A stretch of 44,717 nt of DNA from an uncultured Oscillibacter sp. (GCA_905234565.1 CAJOHW010000008.1:847-45563); one strand, 5' to 3'; shown: positions 24,513-33,197, counted from the first letter of the stretch. Made by a program: numbers and translations. Notes: generated by a model from the sequence alone, not told the origin.

Positions 24513-25739
24513 GTGAGAAATGGGAAAACGCGGTTCATCCAGGCTGTACTTGCGGCGGCGCTGTCCGTCCTGATGACGGTCACGCCGGTTTTGGCGGTGA
24601 CCCAGGCGGATATCGACGCTCTGACCAAAGAGGCCAGCGGCCTCAAGCAGCAGAAAGCGGAGCTGAGAGAGAAGATCAACGCCCTGTCCGGGGACCTCTC
24701 CACCGCCGTGGAGGAGAAAACCCTGCTGGACGGGGAGATCGAGGTCATCGGCAACGAGGTGTCCAACTTGGAAGCCCAGATCGACACCTACAACGGCCTC
24801 ATTGCCCAGACCCAGGCGGAGTTGGAGGACGCCCAGCGCCAGGAGGAGGACCAGTACGCCCTGTTCTGCGAGCGGGTGCGGTCCATGGAGGAGAAGGGAC
24901 GGCTGGACTATCTGTCCGTTCTGTTCCGGGCCAGCAGCTTTACGGACCTTCTGACCCGGCTGGACTTTGTCAGCGAGATCATGGAGGCGGACCAGCGGGT
25001 CATCGACGATCTGCGGAATTTACAGGTGGAGATTTCCGATAAGCAGACGGAGTTAGAGGGCCAGCGGGCCTCCGTGGAGGACGCCCGGCTGGAACTGCTG
25101 GACAAACAGGCGGAACTGGACACCCAGCGGGAGGCCGCCAACCAGCTGATCATCCAGCTTCAGGCCATGAAGTCCGATGTGCAGGGCGATTTGGACGATC
25201 TGTCCGATGAGGAGGACGCCATTCAGTCGGAGATTCTGCGGCTGTCGAAACAGATGGCGAAAGAGGAGGCGGAGCGCCGGGCCAAAGAGGCGGCGAAGTA
25301 CAGCGGGGAACTGACCTCTCCCGTGGCCCTGGGGGGCTACAACTGGCCGGTGGACAGCCGCCGGATCAACTCCACCTTTGGCGGACGGTCCTCTCCCGGC
25401 GGCATCGGCTCCACCAACCATAAGGGCGTGGACATCGGCGGCGTGGGTTACGGCACCACCGTCCGGGCGGCCAAGGCCGGGAAGGTCATCATCTCCCAAT
25501 ATTCCAGCTCCTATGGCAACTATGTGGTGATCTCCCACGGCAGCGGCAACACCACCCTGTATGCCCACATGAGCAAGCGCAGCGTGTCTGTGGGGCAGTA
25601 CGTCAGCCAGGGACAGGCCATTGGCACCACCGGCTCCACCGGACGGTCCACAGGTCCCCACCTCCATTTTGAGATCACGGAGAACGGCTCCCGGATCAAC
25701 CCCCTGAGATATCTGAACAACTACTATCTGTCCCGGTAA
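24513..25739 (+). CDS. murein hydrolase activator/M23 peptidase with N-terminal coiled coil (EnvC/PcsB-like)
   Basis: A 408-residue exported protein: signal peptide (IQAVLAAALSVLMTVTPVLA), about 240 residues of coiled coil rich in Glu, Gln and Leu, then a LytM/M23 domain. The zinc ligands are visible in NHKGVDIGG (His, Asp) and GPHLHFEITENG (HxH), and YAHMS gives the fourth conserved His; so it may be an active endopeptidase, unlike Escherichia EnvC. It directly follows ftsEX, whose complex regulates exactly this type of partner (EnvC, PcsB, CwlO), giving a clear functional link. The start is GTG 24513 with GAGGGAG 12 bases upstream. Confidence 0.95.
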   Translation: MRNGKTRFIQAVLAAALSVLMTVTPVLAVTQADIDALTKEASGLKQQKAELREKINALSGDLSTAVEEKTLLDGEIEVIGNEVSNLEAQIDTYNGLIAQTQAELEDAQRQEEDQYALFCERVRSMEEKGRLDYLSVLFRASSFTDLLTRLDFVSEIMEADQRVIDDLRNLQVEISDKQTELEGQRASVEDARLELLDKQAELDTQREAANQLIIQLQAMKSDVQGDLDDLSDEEDAIQSEILRLSKQMAKEEAERRAKEAAKYSGELTSPVALGGYNWPVDSRRINSTFGGRSSPGGIGSTNHKGVDIGGVGYGTTVRAAKAGKVIISQYSSSYGNYVVISHGSGNTTLYAHMSKRSVSVGQYVSQGQAIGTTGSTGRSTGPHLHFEITENGSRINPLRYLNNYYLSR

Positions 25740-25757
25740 GCGATTGCTTCTATCAAC

Positions 25758-25790
25758 ACAGCGCCCCTTCCCGTTGGGAAGGGGCGCTGT
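25758..25790. terminator. bidirectional terminator between the M23 and cysteine desulfurase genes
   Basis: ACAGCGCCCCTTCCC and GGGAAGGGGCGCTGT form a 15-bp perfect stem with a GTT loop, placed between convergent genes. GTTTTC follows on the plus side at a distance of 5 bases. Confidence 0.75.
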
Positions 25791-25811
25791 CTGCGTTTTC
25801 GCGTGTTCTCA

Positions 25812-26954
25812 TTACAGCATGGGCATCCGCTCCGCCCGGTGGCGGCGCAGGGCGTCGACGCAGGCGTCCACGTCCGCCGCCGTGGTGTCCGGGCCGAAGC
25901 TCAGGCGCAGGACGCTCTGGGCGGTCCGCTTGGGAAGGCCCAGGGCCGCCACCACATGGCTGGGCTTTCCCCGGTGGCAGGCGGATCCGGCGGAGATGCA
26001 GATCCCCTGGGACGAAAGGTCGTTCACCACGTTCTGGCTGGGCCACCCATTGAGCGCCAGGGCCAGGATATGGGGTGCCCCCGTGCCCCGGGCTCCGCCT
26101 CCCAGGAGTACCAAATCGGGAATTGTGCGCAAATGTTCCACGGCGTAGGCCCGGAGGGCTTCCATCCGCTGGGCGTCCTCCGGGAAGGAGGCCCGCCGCA
26201 GTTCCGCTGCCTTGGCGAAGCCCGCAATCTGGGCCGTGGCCTCCGTACCGGACCGCAGTCCCCGCTCCTGGCCTCCGCCGGGAAGCCAGGGCCGGGGGTG
26301 CCGGACCCGGGGACCGAGATACAGCGCCCCAATCCCTTTGGGACCGCCGATCTTGTGGGCGGACACGGTGATGAGGTCCGCCCCTAAGGTTTTAGCGGAG
26401 AAGGGCACCTTCAAAAAGCCCTGGACCGCGTCCGTATGCAGCAGGGCGCCGGACCCCATGGTGTTCAGCCCCCGGGCGATCTCCTCCACGGGATAGCGGT
26501 TTCCCAGTTCATTGTTCACCAGCATGACGGACACCAGGGCCGTGTCGGGCCCCACCGCCGACAGCACCGCCTCTGCGGAGATGTCCCCGTTTGAATCCGG
26601 CGCAATCCGGGTGACGGCATAGCCCTGCTCCCGTTCCAGCCGTGTACACGTCTCCAACACCGCGCTGTGCTCCACCGCCGTGGTGACGATGTGCCGTCCC
26701 CGGTTTTGGGCGCAGGCGATGGAAATGGCGGCGAAATCCCCCTCCGTGCCGCAGGAAGTGAAGTACAGCCCCTCCGCTGTCCCGCCCATAGCCTCCGCCA
26801 CGGCGCCCCGCCACTGTTCCACCTGCTTCTTCATTGCCAGCCCCGGGGCGTACTGGGCGCTGGGGTTGGCAAAGCCGTGGACCAGCGCCTCATAGACCGC
26901 CTCCGCCACCGCCTGGGGCACCGGCGTGGTGGCGGCGTTGTCCAGATAGACCAT
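25812..26954 (-). CDS. cysteine desulfurase family protein (NifS/IscS-like)
   Basis: A 380-residue class V PLP enzyme that removes sulfur from cysteine. MVYLDNAATTPVPQAVAEAV is the family start; HSAVLETC, NNELGNRYPVEEI and the PLP lysine motif VSAHKIGGPKGIGALYL are present. The persulfide cysteine lies in ISAGSACHRGKPSH, a short loop as in group II/NifS-like forms. ATG 26954 follows GGAGAGG. It is the last gene of the operon with mtaB, a tRNA methylthiotransferase that needs iron-sulfur clusters, so sulfur supply for tRNA modification or clusters is a plausible role. Confidence 0.94.
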   Translation of the reverse strand: MVYLDNAATTPVPQAVAEAVYEALVHGFANPSAQYAPGLAMKKQVEQWRGAVAEAMGGTAEGLYFTSCGTEGDFAAISIACAQNRGRHIVTTAVEHSAVLETCTRLEREQGYAVTRIAPDSNGDISAEAVLSAVGPDTALVSVMLVNNELGNRYPVEEIARGLNTMGSGALLHTDAVQGFLKVPFSAKTLGADLITVSAHKIGGPKGIGALYLGPRVRHPRPWLPGGGQERGLRSGTEATAQIAGFAKAAELRRASFPEDAQRMEALRAYAVEHLRTIPDLVLLGGGARGTGAPHILALALNGWPSQNVVNDLSSQGICISAGSACHRGKPSHVVAALGLPKRTAQSVLRLSFGPDTTAADVDACVDALRRHRAERMPML

Positions 26955-26979
26955 GGTATCCTCTCCGTTTGTTGGTATT

Positions 26980-27804
26980 TCACGCATAGTTTCTCACCAG
27001 CACTTCCTCTACATCGCCCCGGCGGGACGGGTCGGAGTTTACGGCCCGTTTCGCCTGGACCGTGGTGATGGGATAGGCGGCGTACTGTTCCCGGATAAAG
27101 TCCGTGGCGGAGTTGGACAATAGAAACCGGATCCCCCGCCGGTGCAGGTCGTCACAGCACTGGCGCAGACGGATCTGCTGTTCCCGGGAGAAGCCCCCCC
27201 GGGCGTATCCGGTGAAATTGGAAGTCTCCGACACGGGATCATAGGGCGGATCCAGATAGACAAACGCGCCGCCGGGAATCTGGGGGAGGACTTCCTCAAA
27301 GTTCAGGGAAGTCATGCGGATCTCCGCCCGGCGGAAATAGGCGCTGACGGAGCGCAGTACCGCTCCGTTCACGATATTGGGATTGCGGTAGTGCCCAAAG
27401 GGGGAGTTGAACTCCCCGGCATTGTTGACCCGGTACAGGCCGTTATAACAGGTTTTGTTCAGATACAGAATCCGGGCGGCTTTCTGCACCTCCGGACGCC
27501 GGGCGTAGGCGTCCCGGTCCCGGTCCCAGTCCCGGACGGCATAGAAGCACTCCGGGGTGTTTTCGTATTGGGACAGTTCCCGGATCAGTCCCTCCACATC
27601 CTCCTGAATCACCCGGTAGACCCGGATCAAGTCCTCATTGATGTCGTTGATCCAGGCGGATTTGGGCTGTACATGGAACAGCACCGCGCCGCCGCCCACA
27701 AAGGGCTCACAGTAAAAGGACACGTCCCGGGGAATCAGGGGGGCAATGGCGTGGAGCAGTTGGCGTTTGCCCCCCACCCACTTCAAAACAGGCACCGGAT
27801 TCAT
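26980..27804 (-). CDS. dam: DNA adenine methylase (Dam/M.DpnII type)
   Basis: A 274-residue N6-adenine methyltransferase of the alpha (D12 class) group. PVLKWVGGKRQLL is the AdoMet-binding motif I (FxGxK type), EPFVGGGAVLFHV and INDINEDLIRVYRVI follow, and the catalytic motif IV is DPPYDP in FVYLDPPYDPVSETSNFTGY. Relatives methylate GATC, which is inferred here. No restriction endonuclease gene is adjacent, so it looks like an orphan methylase. Its ATG overlaps the stop of the HD hydrolase gene (ATGA). Confidence 0.93.
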   Translation of the reverse strand: MNPVPVLKWVGGKRQLLHAIAPLIPRDVSFYCEPFVGGGAVLFHVQPKSAWINDINEDLIRVYRVIQEDVEGLIRELSQYENTPECFYAVRDWDRDRDAYARRPEVQKAARILYLNKTCYNGLYRVNNAGEFNSPFGHYRNPNIVNGAVLRSVSAYFRRAEIRMTSLNFEEVLPQIPGGAFVYLDPPYDPVSETSNFTGYARGGFSREQQIRLRQCCDDLHRRGIRFLLSNSATDFIREQYAAYPITTVQAKRAVNSDPSRRGDVEEVLVRNYA

Positions 27805-28376
27805 TGCAGCTCGTCCAAGGTCAGGGAGAAGCTGTCTAAGAAGGTGTCCAGGAAGTACTGGACCTCCGGCAGCTGGTAGGATTCCAGGGCCCGGCGGGTC
27901 TGGGCGGCAGCCTCCCGGAACTCCCGGTTCCCCGCCTTCAGTTCTTCTAAGCACTTGATATGGGCGGACAGCTTGTCCGCCGCCTTCACCAGCTTCTCCA
28001 CCTCCGGGGGCACCGCCGTCAGCACCGGGGCGAAATCCTCCTGCAACTCCATGGGCAGCATCCCCAGCAGTTTCTTGGCCGCCACCGCCTCCACGTCCCG
28101 GTAGGCGTTCCGGATGGCGGGGTTGTCGTATTTGATGGGCGTGGGCATATCCCCGGTGAGGATCTCCGAGGCGTCGTGGTACAGCGCCGCGGCGGCGGCG
28201 AACCCCGGGTCTATGTGTCCGCCGAACTTCCGGTTGCGGATCACCGCCAGGGCGTGGGCCAGTACCGCCGCCTGGTGGCTGTGCTCCTGGACGTTCTCCG
28301 GGGCGGTATTGCGCATTAAGGCCCAGCGCCGGATGAACCGCATCCGGGAGATGTACGCGAAAAAGTGGCTTCTCAT
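27801..28376 (-). CDS. yfbR: HD-domain 5'-deoxynucleotidase (YfbR-like)
   Basis: A 191-residue HD-superfamily phosphohydrolase resembling YfbR, which dephosphorylates deoxynucleoside monophosphates. Metal-binding residues: His in ENVQEHSHQAAVLAH, the His-Asp pair in AALYHDASEILTGDMPTPIK, and the late Asp in KLVKAADKLSAHI. RWALMRNTAPENVQEHS is close to the YfbR start. Its ATG overlaps the mtaB stop and its stop overlaps the dam start, so the genes are tightly coupled. Confidence 0.9.
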   Translation of the reverse strand: MRSHFFAYISRMRFIRRWALMRNTAPENVQEHSHQAAVLAHALAVIRNRKFGGHIDPGFAAAAALYHDASEILTGDMPTPIKYDNPAIRNAYRDVEAVAAKKLLGMLPMELQEDFAPVLTAVPPEVEKLVKAADKLSAHIKCLEELKAGNREFREAAAQTRRALESYQLPEVQYFLDTFLDSFSLTLDELQ

Positions 28377-29683
28377 GGCGTCTCCCGTCCCTCCCCGTCC
28401 GATTGGATCAGCTCTCCGTACAGCACTTTCCCGTCCGTGGACCGGATCCGGACCGGGCGGAGGAGATTCCGCAGTCCCGGGGCGGAAACCCGGACCTCCG
28501 CGTAATTGGGGGCGTGTCCCCGGGCGAAGCCCTCCCGGTCCTGCTCAAAGAGTACACCGTAAGTTTCGCCCACACAGCCCTCTAAATAGGCCCTCTGGGA
28601 TTCCGCCGCCACGCTTCCCGCCTGACGGGCCCGGGCCTCCTTCACAGGTCCGGGAATCTGGCCCTCCATGGACGCCGCCGCCGTGCCCGGGCGGGGGGAG
28701 TAGGGAAAGACATGGGTCCGGGCAAAGCCGCAGGCGCGGAGAAAGGACAGCGTGGCATCGAACTCCGCCTCTGTCTCCCCGGGGAACCCCACGATCAGGT
28801 CCGTAGTGACAGCGGGCCGGGGGAAGAACCGCCGCAGAAGGGCCAGCTTCCCGGCGTATTGGGCGGTATCGTACTTTCGCCCCATGCGGCGGAGGGTATC
28901 GTCACAGCCGCTTTGCAGGGACAGGTGAAACTGGGGACACAGGTTCGGGAGCCGGGAGAGACGCTTGCAAAAGTCCTCCGTTACGATGCCCGCCTCCAAG
29001 CTCCCCAGGCGGATCCGGGTGTCCGGCACGGCGGCGCAGAGAGCTTCCGTCAAATCGGCCAGGTTCCCCGCCTCTGGCAGGTCCCGGCCCCAGGAGGAGA
29101 TCTCGATGCCCGTCAGCACAATCTCCCGGATCCCCTGGGCGGCTAAGTCCATGGCCTGTTCCACGGCGGGAGCCTGTGGCAGGGACCGCACCGGACCCCG
29201 GGCGTAGGGGATGACGCAGTAGGTACAGAAGTTGGCGCAGCCATCCTCGATTTTCAGCATGGCCCGGGTGCGCCGGGTGGGACGGACCGCCGGAAGGGAT
29301 TCAAAGGTCCGGCGGGTCCGGGGATCGTCCAGGGCTATCCGGCGTTTCCGGTCCGCCGCCGCCTGTTCCACCAGTTCCACGAAGCCCCGCCGGTCCCCGG
29401 TGCCGCCGATCACATCCGCGTCCAGGCCCTCCGCCCCGTGGGTCTGGGGACAGCACCCGCACACCGCCGCCACCGCCGCCGGGTGCTCCCGCCGTACCCG
29501 CCGCAGCAGCTGCATAGACTTCCGGTCGCTCTCCGCCGTCACGGAACAGGTATTCACGATGTAGGCGTCCGCTTCTTCCGAAAAGGGGACCACGGTGTGG
29601 CCCCGCTGGCGCAGCAGCGCTTCCAGGGCCTGGGACTCGAACTGGTTGGCTTTGCAGCCCAGAGTTGCGATGGCGGCTCTCAT
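28373..29683 (-). CDS. mtaB: tRNA threonylcarbamoyladenosine methylthiotransferase MtaB
   Basis: A 436-residue radical-SAM enzyme that adds a methylthio group to t6A37 of ANN-reading tRNAs. Three N-terminal cluster cysteines occur in TLGCKANQFES, IVNTCSVTAESD and VCGCCPQ; the radical-SAM CxxxCxxC is in DGCANFCTYCVIPYARG. TGIEISSWG and VGFPGETEAEF are further family motifs, and a TRAM-like C-terminus follows. ATG 29683 has AAGGAG 6 bases upstream. First gene of the operon mtaB-yfbR-dam-cysteine desulfurase. Confidence 0.95.
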   Translation of the reverse strand: MRAAIATLGCKANQFESQALEALLRQRGHTVVPFSEEADAYIVNTCSVTAESDRKSMQLLRRVRREHPAAVAAVCGCCPQTHGAEGLDADVIGGTGDRRGFVELVEQAAADRKRRIALDDPRTRRTFESLPAVRPTRRTRAMLKIEDGCANFCTYCVIPYARGPVRSLPQAPAVEQAMDLAAQGIREIVLTGIEISSWGRDLPEAGNLADLTEALCAAVPDTRIRLGSLEAGIVTEDFCKRLSRLPNLCPQFHLSLQSGCDDTLRRMGRKYDTAQYAGKLALLRRFFPRPAVTTDLIVGFPGETEAEFDATLSFLRACGFARTHVFPYSPRPGTAAASMEGQIPGPVKEARARQAGSVAAESQRAYLEGCVGETYGVLFEQDREGFARGHAPNYAEVRVSAPGLRNLLRPVRIRSTDGKVLYGELIQSDGEGRETP

Positions 29684-29749
29684 AGGATTCTCCTTGTGGG
29701 CAATATGGGATTTTTTGGGTTTCGAATGAATTTCTTGCGAACTCTTGCG

Positions 29750-29778
29750 ATTATACGCCATTTCCCCGGGAGACGCAA
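29750..29778 (-). promoter_or_regulatory. SigA promoter of the mtaB operon
   Basis: On the minus strand TTGCGT (29773-29778) and a perfect TATAAT (29750-29755) are 17 bases apart, followed by a tandem TCGCAAGA pair in the leader. Confidence 0.75.
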
Positions 29779-29876
29779 GAGAAGATCAAGAGAGGATTCA
29801 GTTCGGTCTGGAAAATTAAGACAAATAACCTCTTATTTTTCGCAAAAGATCATGAAAAAAGGCGAAGGGAGAGATA

Positions 29877-29905
29877 TTGACCGGAAATCTCCTGTCTTGT
29901 ATAAT
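29877..29905 (+). promoter_or_regulatory. SigA promoter of the SLH-GH25 gene
   Basis: TTGACC (29877-29882) and a perfect TATAAT (29900-29905) are 17 bases apart; the leader is about 85 bases long. Confidence 0.8.
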
Positions 29906-29995
29906 AGCGGAGAATCCCTGTATGCCCTGGGCCGCAGGGGTTCTAAGCGCGCTCTTTCAGCGCTCGTTCACTTTTTTCAAATAAGGGGGACCGTT

Positions 29996-32110
29996 ATGGG
30001 ACGCTTTCGATTATTGAAACTGCTGGCGGCAGGGGCACTGAGCGCCCTGCTGGCCGTGACGGGGGCCGCCGCCTTCTCCGATACCCAGGGCCACTGGGCG
30101 GAGGAGGCCATCAACAAGTGGAGCCAGGAGTACCAGATCCTCTCCGGCTACTCCGACGGCACCTTCCGTCCGGACAACTCCATCACCCGGGGGGCCTTCG
30201 CCGGGATTATGAACCGCTTCATGCACTTCCAGGAGAAGGCGGACCCCTCCGTCTTTTCGGACCTCAGCGGCAATTACTGGGAGGATGAGATTCTCCGGCT
30301 CAACGCCGCCAAGGTGTACTTAGGCAACAGCGGCCTGGCCCTGGCCATGGACAACATCACCCGCCAGCAGGCGGCGGCCATGATCGCCCGGGCCTTCCAG
30401 CTGGAGACGGAGGGGGAGACCATCACTCTGCCGTACAGCGACGCCGCCTCCATCTCCACTTACGCCCAGGGGCCCATCTCCGTGCTGAACCAGCGGGGAT
30501 ATTTGGACAAGGCTGCGGGAGAGACCTTCCGGCCTACGGAGCCCATTACCCGGGCGGAGATCGTGCAGATCTTCAGCAACATTGTCACGGAACTGATTCA
30601 GACGGATCAGGAGTGGAACCGGGACGTGGACGGCAACCTGATGATCAACAGCCAGGCCGGGGCCTCTGTGCGGAACGTGACCATTACGGGGAAACTGCTG
30701 CTGGCCCCCGGGGCCTCCGGCACCGTGACCTTAGAGGATGTGGACGTGCAGGGAGGCGTGCGGAATTACGGCAAGGTGCAGCCCGTGATTCTGGTGACGC
30801 CGGCGTTTATCGAGGCCCACACCCCCCAGCCGGAGACCCCTCCGGAGGACCAGACCCCGGACGTTCAGAACCCGGATGACACCAACTCCTCCGGCGAATC
30901 CGGCTCGGAGACCCAGGAGCCCAGCAATCCTGACAATCCTGACAATCCCGCCGATCCCAATGGGGAGACCCAGAACACAGAGCCGGGGTCCAACGACCCG
31001 GAGATCCCGGTGCCCCCGGAGGAACAGGATCCGGAACTGTACGACCCCAATGAGCGCCAGGGCGGTCAAAACCAGACGGATAACGACAACAAAATCATTG
31101 AGCCGGAGGACGAGCCCTATCTCCCCGGCGCGAAAGAACCCACCCATGAGGACGACCCTGTGACCCAGTCTCCCACGGTGCCGGAGACGCCGCCGGAGAC
31201 CGCCGGAGACAACAACGCGGAGGTGACTCCTGTGGAGCCGGAGACGCCCTCCCAGCCTGTGAATCCCACGCCCTCCGCGTCCTTAAAGCCCAGCGATTAC
31301 TATACCCCGGCTCGCTTCACCTGGCGGACCATCGGCAACATCCAGGTTCCCATTTACGCCGGCGTCAAAACCCGGGACGTGTACTCCGGGGAGTTTGAGT
31401 GGGATTACTCCTATCTGCGCTACAAGGGCAGCCGTTACAACGCGGTATTCGGCGTGGACGTGTCCGCCCACAACAACCGGGACCGGCTCAGCAGCCTGAA
31501 AACCACGGAGATCAACTGGGCCCGGGCCCAGGCGGACGATGTGGACTTCGCCATCGTCCGGGTGGCGGGCCGCTATACCCGCTCCGGGGAGCTGTACGAG
31601 GACGACTACTACGCCCAGAACATCCGGGGAGCCCTGCGCCAGGGCATTGAGACCGGCGTGTATATCTTCTCCCAGGCCATTACCATTGAAGAGGCTTTGG
31701 AGGAGGCGGATCTGGTGCTGCGGCTGATCAAGGGCTTCGATATCAATGGCCCCGTGTGCTACGACTGGGAGATCAACAGCAACGCCGACCGGGCCAACCG
31801 GGCGTCCAAGGAAACGGCCACCGCCTGCGCCCTGGCCTTCTGCCGCCGGGTGGAGGCCGCCGGGTATACGCCGCTGGTGTACCAGGCCCGGTCCGTGGGG
31901 TACAACAAGTACGATCAGGTGGCGATCTCCAAATATCTCACCTGGTATCCCCAGTACTCCTATCCCCCCAAGGACGGTACCAAAACCACCAGCGCCTATC
32001 CCAACTTCTACTATCAGATGGACATCTGGCAGTTCAGCGACCAGTGCACGGTTTCCGGCATCGGCGTCAAGTCCGTGGACGGCAACCTGTGGTTCCGGGC
32101 GAAGAAGTGA
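29996..32110 (+). CDS. cell-wall protein with S-layer homology domains and C-terminal GH25 lysozyme domain
   Basis: A 704-residue exported protein. Signal peptide (RLLKLLAAGALSALLAVTGA), then three SLH repeats (first: FSDTQGHWAEEAINKWSQ ... GYSDGTFRPDNSITRGAFAG) that bind secondary wall polymers, a beta-rich segment to about residue 265, a long Pro/Glu/Asp/Thr linker (residues about 280-435), and a GH25 muramidase domain from about 480. GH25 residues visible: FGVDVSAHN, VDFAIVRVAGRY, GVYIFSQAIT and PVCYDWEI with the catalytic acidic pair region. It probably cleaves peptidoglycan at the cell surface. ATG 29996 follows AAGGGGGA. A stable terminator follows. Confidence 0.94.
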   Translation: MGRFRLLKLLAAGALSALLAVTGAAAFSDTQGHWAEEAINKWSQEYQILSGYSDGTFRPDNSITRGAFAGIMNRFMHFQEKADPSVFSDLSGNYWEDEILRLNAAKVYLGNSGLALAMDNITRQQAAAMIARAFQLETEGETITLPYSDAASISTYAQGPISVLNQRGYLDKAAGETFRPTEPITRAEIVQIFSNIVTELIQTDQEWNRDVDGNLMINSQAGASVRNVTITGKLLLAPGASGTVTLEDVDVQGGVRNYGKVQPVILVTPAFIEAHTPQPETPPEDQTPDVQNPDDTNSSGESGSETQEPSNPDNPDNPADPNGETQNTEPGSNDPEIPVPPEEQDPELYDPNERQGGQNQTDNDNKIIEPEDEPYLPGAKEPTHEDDPVTQSPTVPETPPETAGDNNAEVTPVEPETPSQPVNPTPSASLKPSDYYTPARFTWRTIGNIQVPIYAGVKTRDVYSGEFEWDYSYLRYKGSRYNAVFGVDVSAHNNRDRLSSLKTTEINWARAQADDVDFAIVRVAGRYTRSGELYEDDYYAQNIRGALRQGIETGVYIFSQAITIEEALEEADLVLRLIKGFDINGPVCYDWEINSNADRANRASKETATACALAFCRRVEAAGYTPLVYQARSVGYNKYDQVAISKYLTWYPQYSYPPKDGTKTTSAYPNFYYQMDIWQFSDQCTVSGIGVKSVDGNLWFRAKK

Positions 32111-32130
32111 GAAAGAGCGTAGGTTAGAGC

Positions 32131-32163
32131 AGGATAGAAAACAGGATAGAAAACAGGATAGAA
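32131..32163 (+). repeat. 12-bp tandem repeat after the SLH-GH25 gene
   Basis: AGGATAGAAAAC is repeated nearly three times in a row between the stop codon and the terminator. It is short and could be slippage-generated. Confidence 0.7.
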
Positions 32164-32164
32164 T

Positions 32165-32200
32165 AAGGGCCGCGGTCCGGTTGGACCGCGGCCCTTGTTG
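32165..32200 (+). terminator. terminator of the SLH-GH25 gene
   Basis: AAGGGCCGCGGTCC and GGACCGCGGCCCTT form a 14-bp perfect stem around GGTT. The T content after it is low, but it lies between convergent genes. Confidence 0.7.
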
Positions 32201-32229
32201 GGTGGGGCAGTAAAAATGTTGTTTGCGCG

Positions 32230-32691
32230 TTAGAACTGCTCTGAGGCGCGGCAGAATTCCGGCGGGTTTTTTTCACGCCCTAAGAGACGTGCGATCCGCT
32301 TCCCCAGATCCTGAATATGCCGTGCGTCCGGGGGGCAGCCGTCCACAATCTGGCACCGCCCCAGATAGTAAGGAGCCCAACTGGATGCGCTCAAATCAAA
32401 ATTTTCTACCCGGAAGGGCAGAAGCGTCACATTCTCATAGTTGACAATGCGCCGGAAAACCAGCGCGATTTCACTTTCCACATGGGCGGACTGAAAAGCG
32501 CCTTTGTCCAGAATCAGCAGAAAGATCCGGCATTCCCGGATGGCCCGGGAGATGGAACCGGCAAAATCTCCCGGCTTCATGTCCTTTCCCGCATACCAGC
32601 AGGAGATTCCCTTTTCCGCCAAAACGCCGCAGATTTGATCCGCGATCCCGCCTGCGCTCCTGAGCGCGTAGCTGATAAATACATCCGCCAT
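32230..32691 (-). CDS. TIR-domain protein 1
   Basis: A 153-residue protein that is essentially one TIR domain. It starts MADVFISYALRSAGGIADQI (box 1, VFISY), then GISCWYAGKDMKPGDFAGSI (BB-loop region) and CRIFLLILDKGAFQSAHVES. Glu74 in HVESEIALVF sits where TIR NADases have their catalytic Glu. The end, CQIVDGCPPDARHIQDLGKR, is shared with the second TIR protein upstream. Bacterial TIR proteins can be NAD-cleaving or signal-making sensors in anti-phage systems such as Thoeris; no ThsA-like effector gene is nearby, so function is open. ATG 32691 follows GGAGGCG. GC content is visibly lower than in neighbours. Confidence 0.88.
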   Translation of the reverse strand: MADVFISYALRSAGGIADQICGVLAEKGISCWYAGKDMKPGDFAGSISRAIRECRIFLLILDKGAFQSAHVESEIALVFRRIVNYENVTLLPFRVENFDLSASSWAPYYLGRCQIVDGCPPDARHIQDLGKRIARLLGREKNPPEFCRASEQF

Positions 32692-32748
32692 AAAAACGCC
32701 TCCATTTTCGCGTCCACATGGCCAGCCGTCCAGGACGGCAGAGGCCGG

Positions 32749-33177
32749 TCAGGCAAGAGCCGTCAGAATTTCAATGATCCTGTCAATCAAATTCTGGATG
32801 TGCCGTGCGTCCGGGGGACAGCCGTCTACAATCTGCTGGCACACGAGGTAATAATCCAAATCGTCGTCGTCTTTCAAATCGCACGTATCTACCCGGAAAG
32901 GGACCAGGGTGATCCGCTCTCCCTCCGCAAGCCGCCGGAAGGCCAGGGCTGTTTCGCTCTTGATATGCTGGGCGTGAAGGGCGCACTGGTCCAGCACCAG
33001 CAGAAAAATCCGGCACTCCCCGATGGCCCGTTTGATATTGCCGCCGTATACGCCGGGCGGGGAATCCCGATCCGCGTACCAGCAGTGGAACCCTGCGGCT
33101 TCAATGGCGGGACAGATGGTGTCTCTGACCAGATCCAACGTGCTTTTGGATTTGTAGCTGATAAACACATCCGCCAC
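32749..33177 (-). CDS. TIR-domain protein 2
   Basis: A 142-residue TIR protein and the first gene of the pair. It begins with GTG 33177 behind GAGAGGTGG: ADVFISYKSKSTLDLVRDTI, then GFHCWYADRDSPPGVYGGNI (the classic CW-A-RD-PPG loop) and CRIFLLVLDQCALHAQHIKS with the candidate catalytic Glu75 in KSETALAF. It is a clear paralogue of TIR protein 1: both share the VFISY start, the CRIFLL strand and the CQQIVDGCPPDARHIQ end, so they arose by duplication. An excellent SigA promoter lies 25 bases upstream. Different residues around the loop suggest they may have diverged in ligand or partner. Confidence 0.88.
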   Translation of the reverse strand: MADVFISYKSKSTLDLVRDTICPAIEAAGFHCWYADRDSPPGVYGGNIKRAIGECRIFLLVLDQCALHAQHIKSETALAFRRLAEGERITLVPFRVDTCDLKDDDDLDYYLVCQQIVDGCPPDARHIQNLIDRIIEILTALA

Positions 33178-33197
33178 GAAAACACCACCTCTCAGGT

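Larger units (their letters stand above)
29684..29995. other. divergent intergenic region between mtaB and the SLH-GH25 gene
   Basis: This 312-base region has a promoter for each side (29750-29778 minus, 29877-29905 plus). The plus-strand leader can fold two stems: AGAATCCCTG/CAGGGGTTCT (29911-29944) and AGCGC/GCGCT (29946-29964), followed after 7 bases by TTTTTT (29972-29977), an attenuator-like layout. Its minus strand contains CTGAAAGAGCGCG, the end motif of the interspersed repeat, next to GTGAACGA. No gene is seen. Confidence 0.55.
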
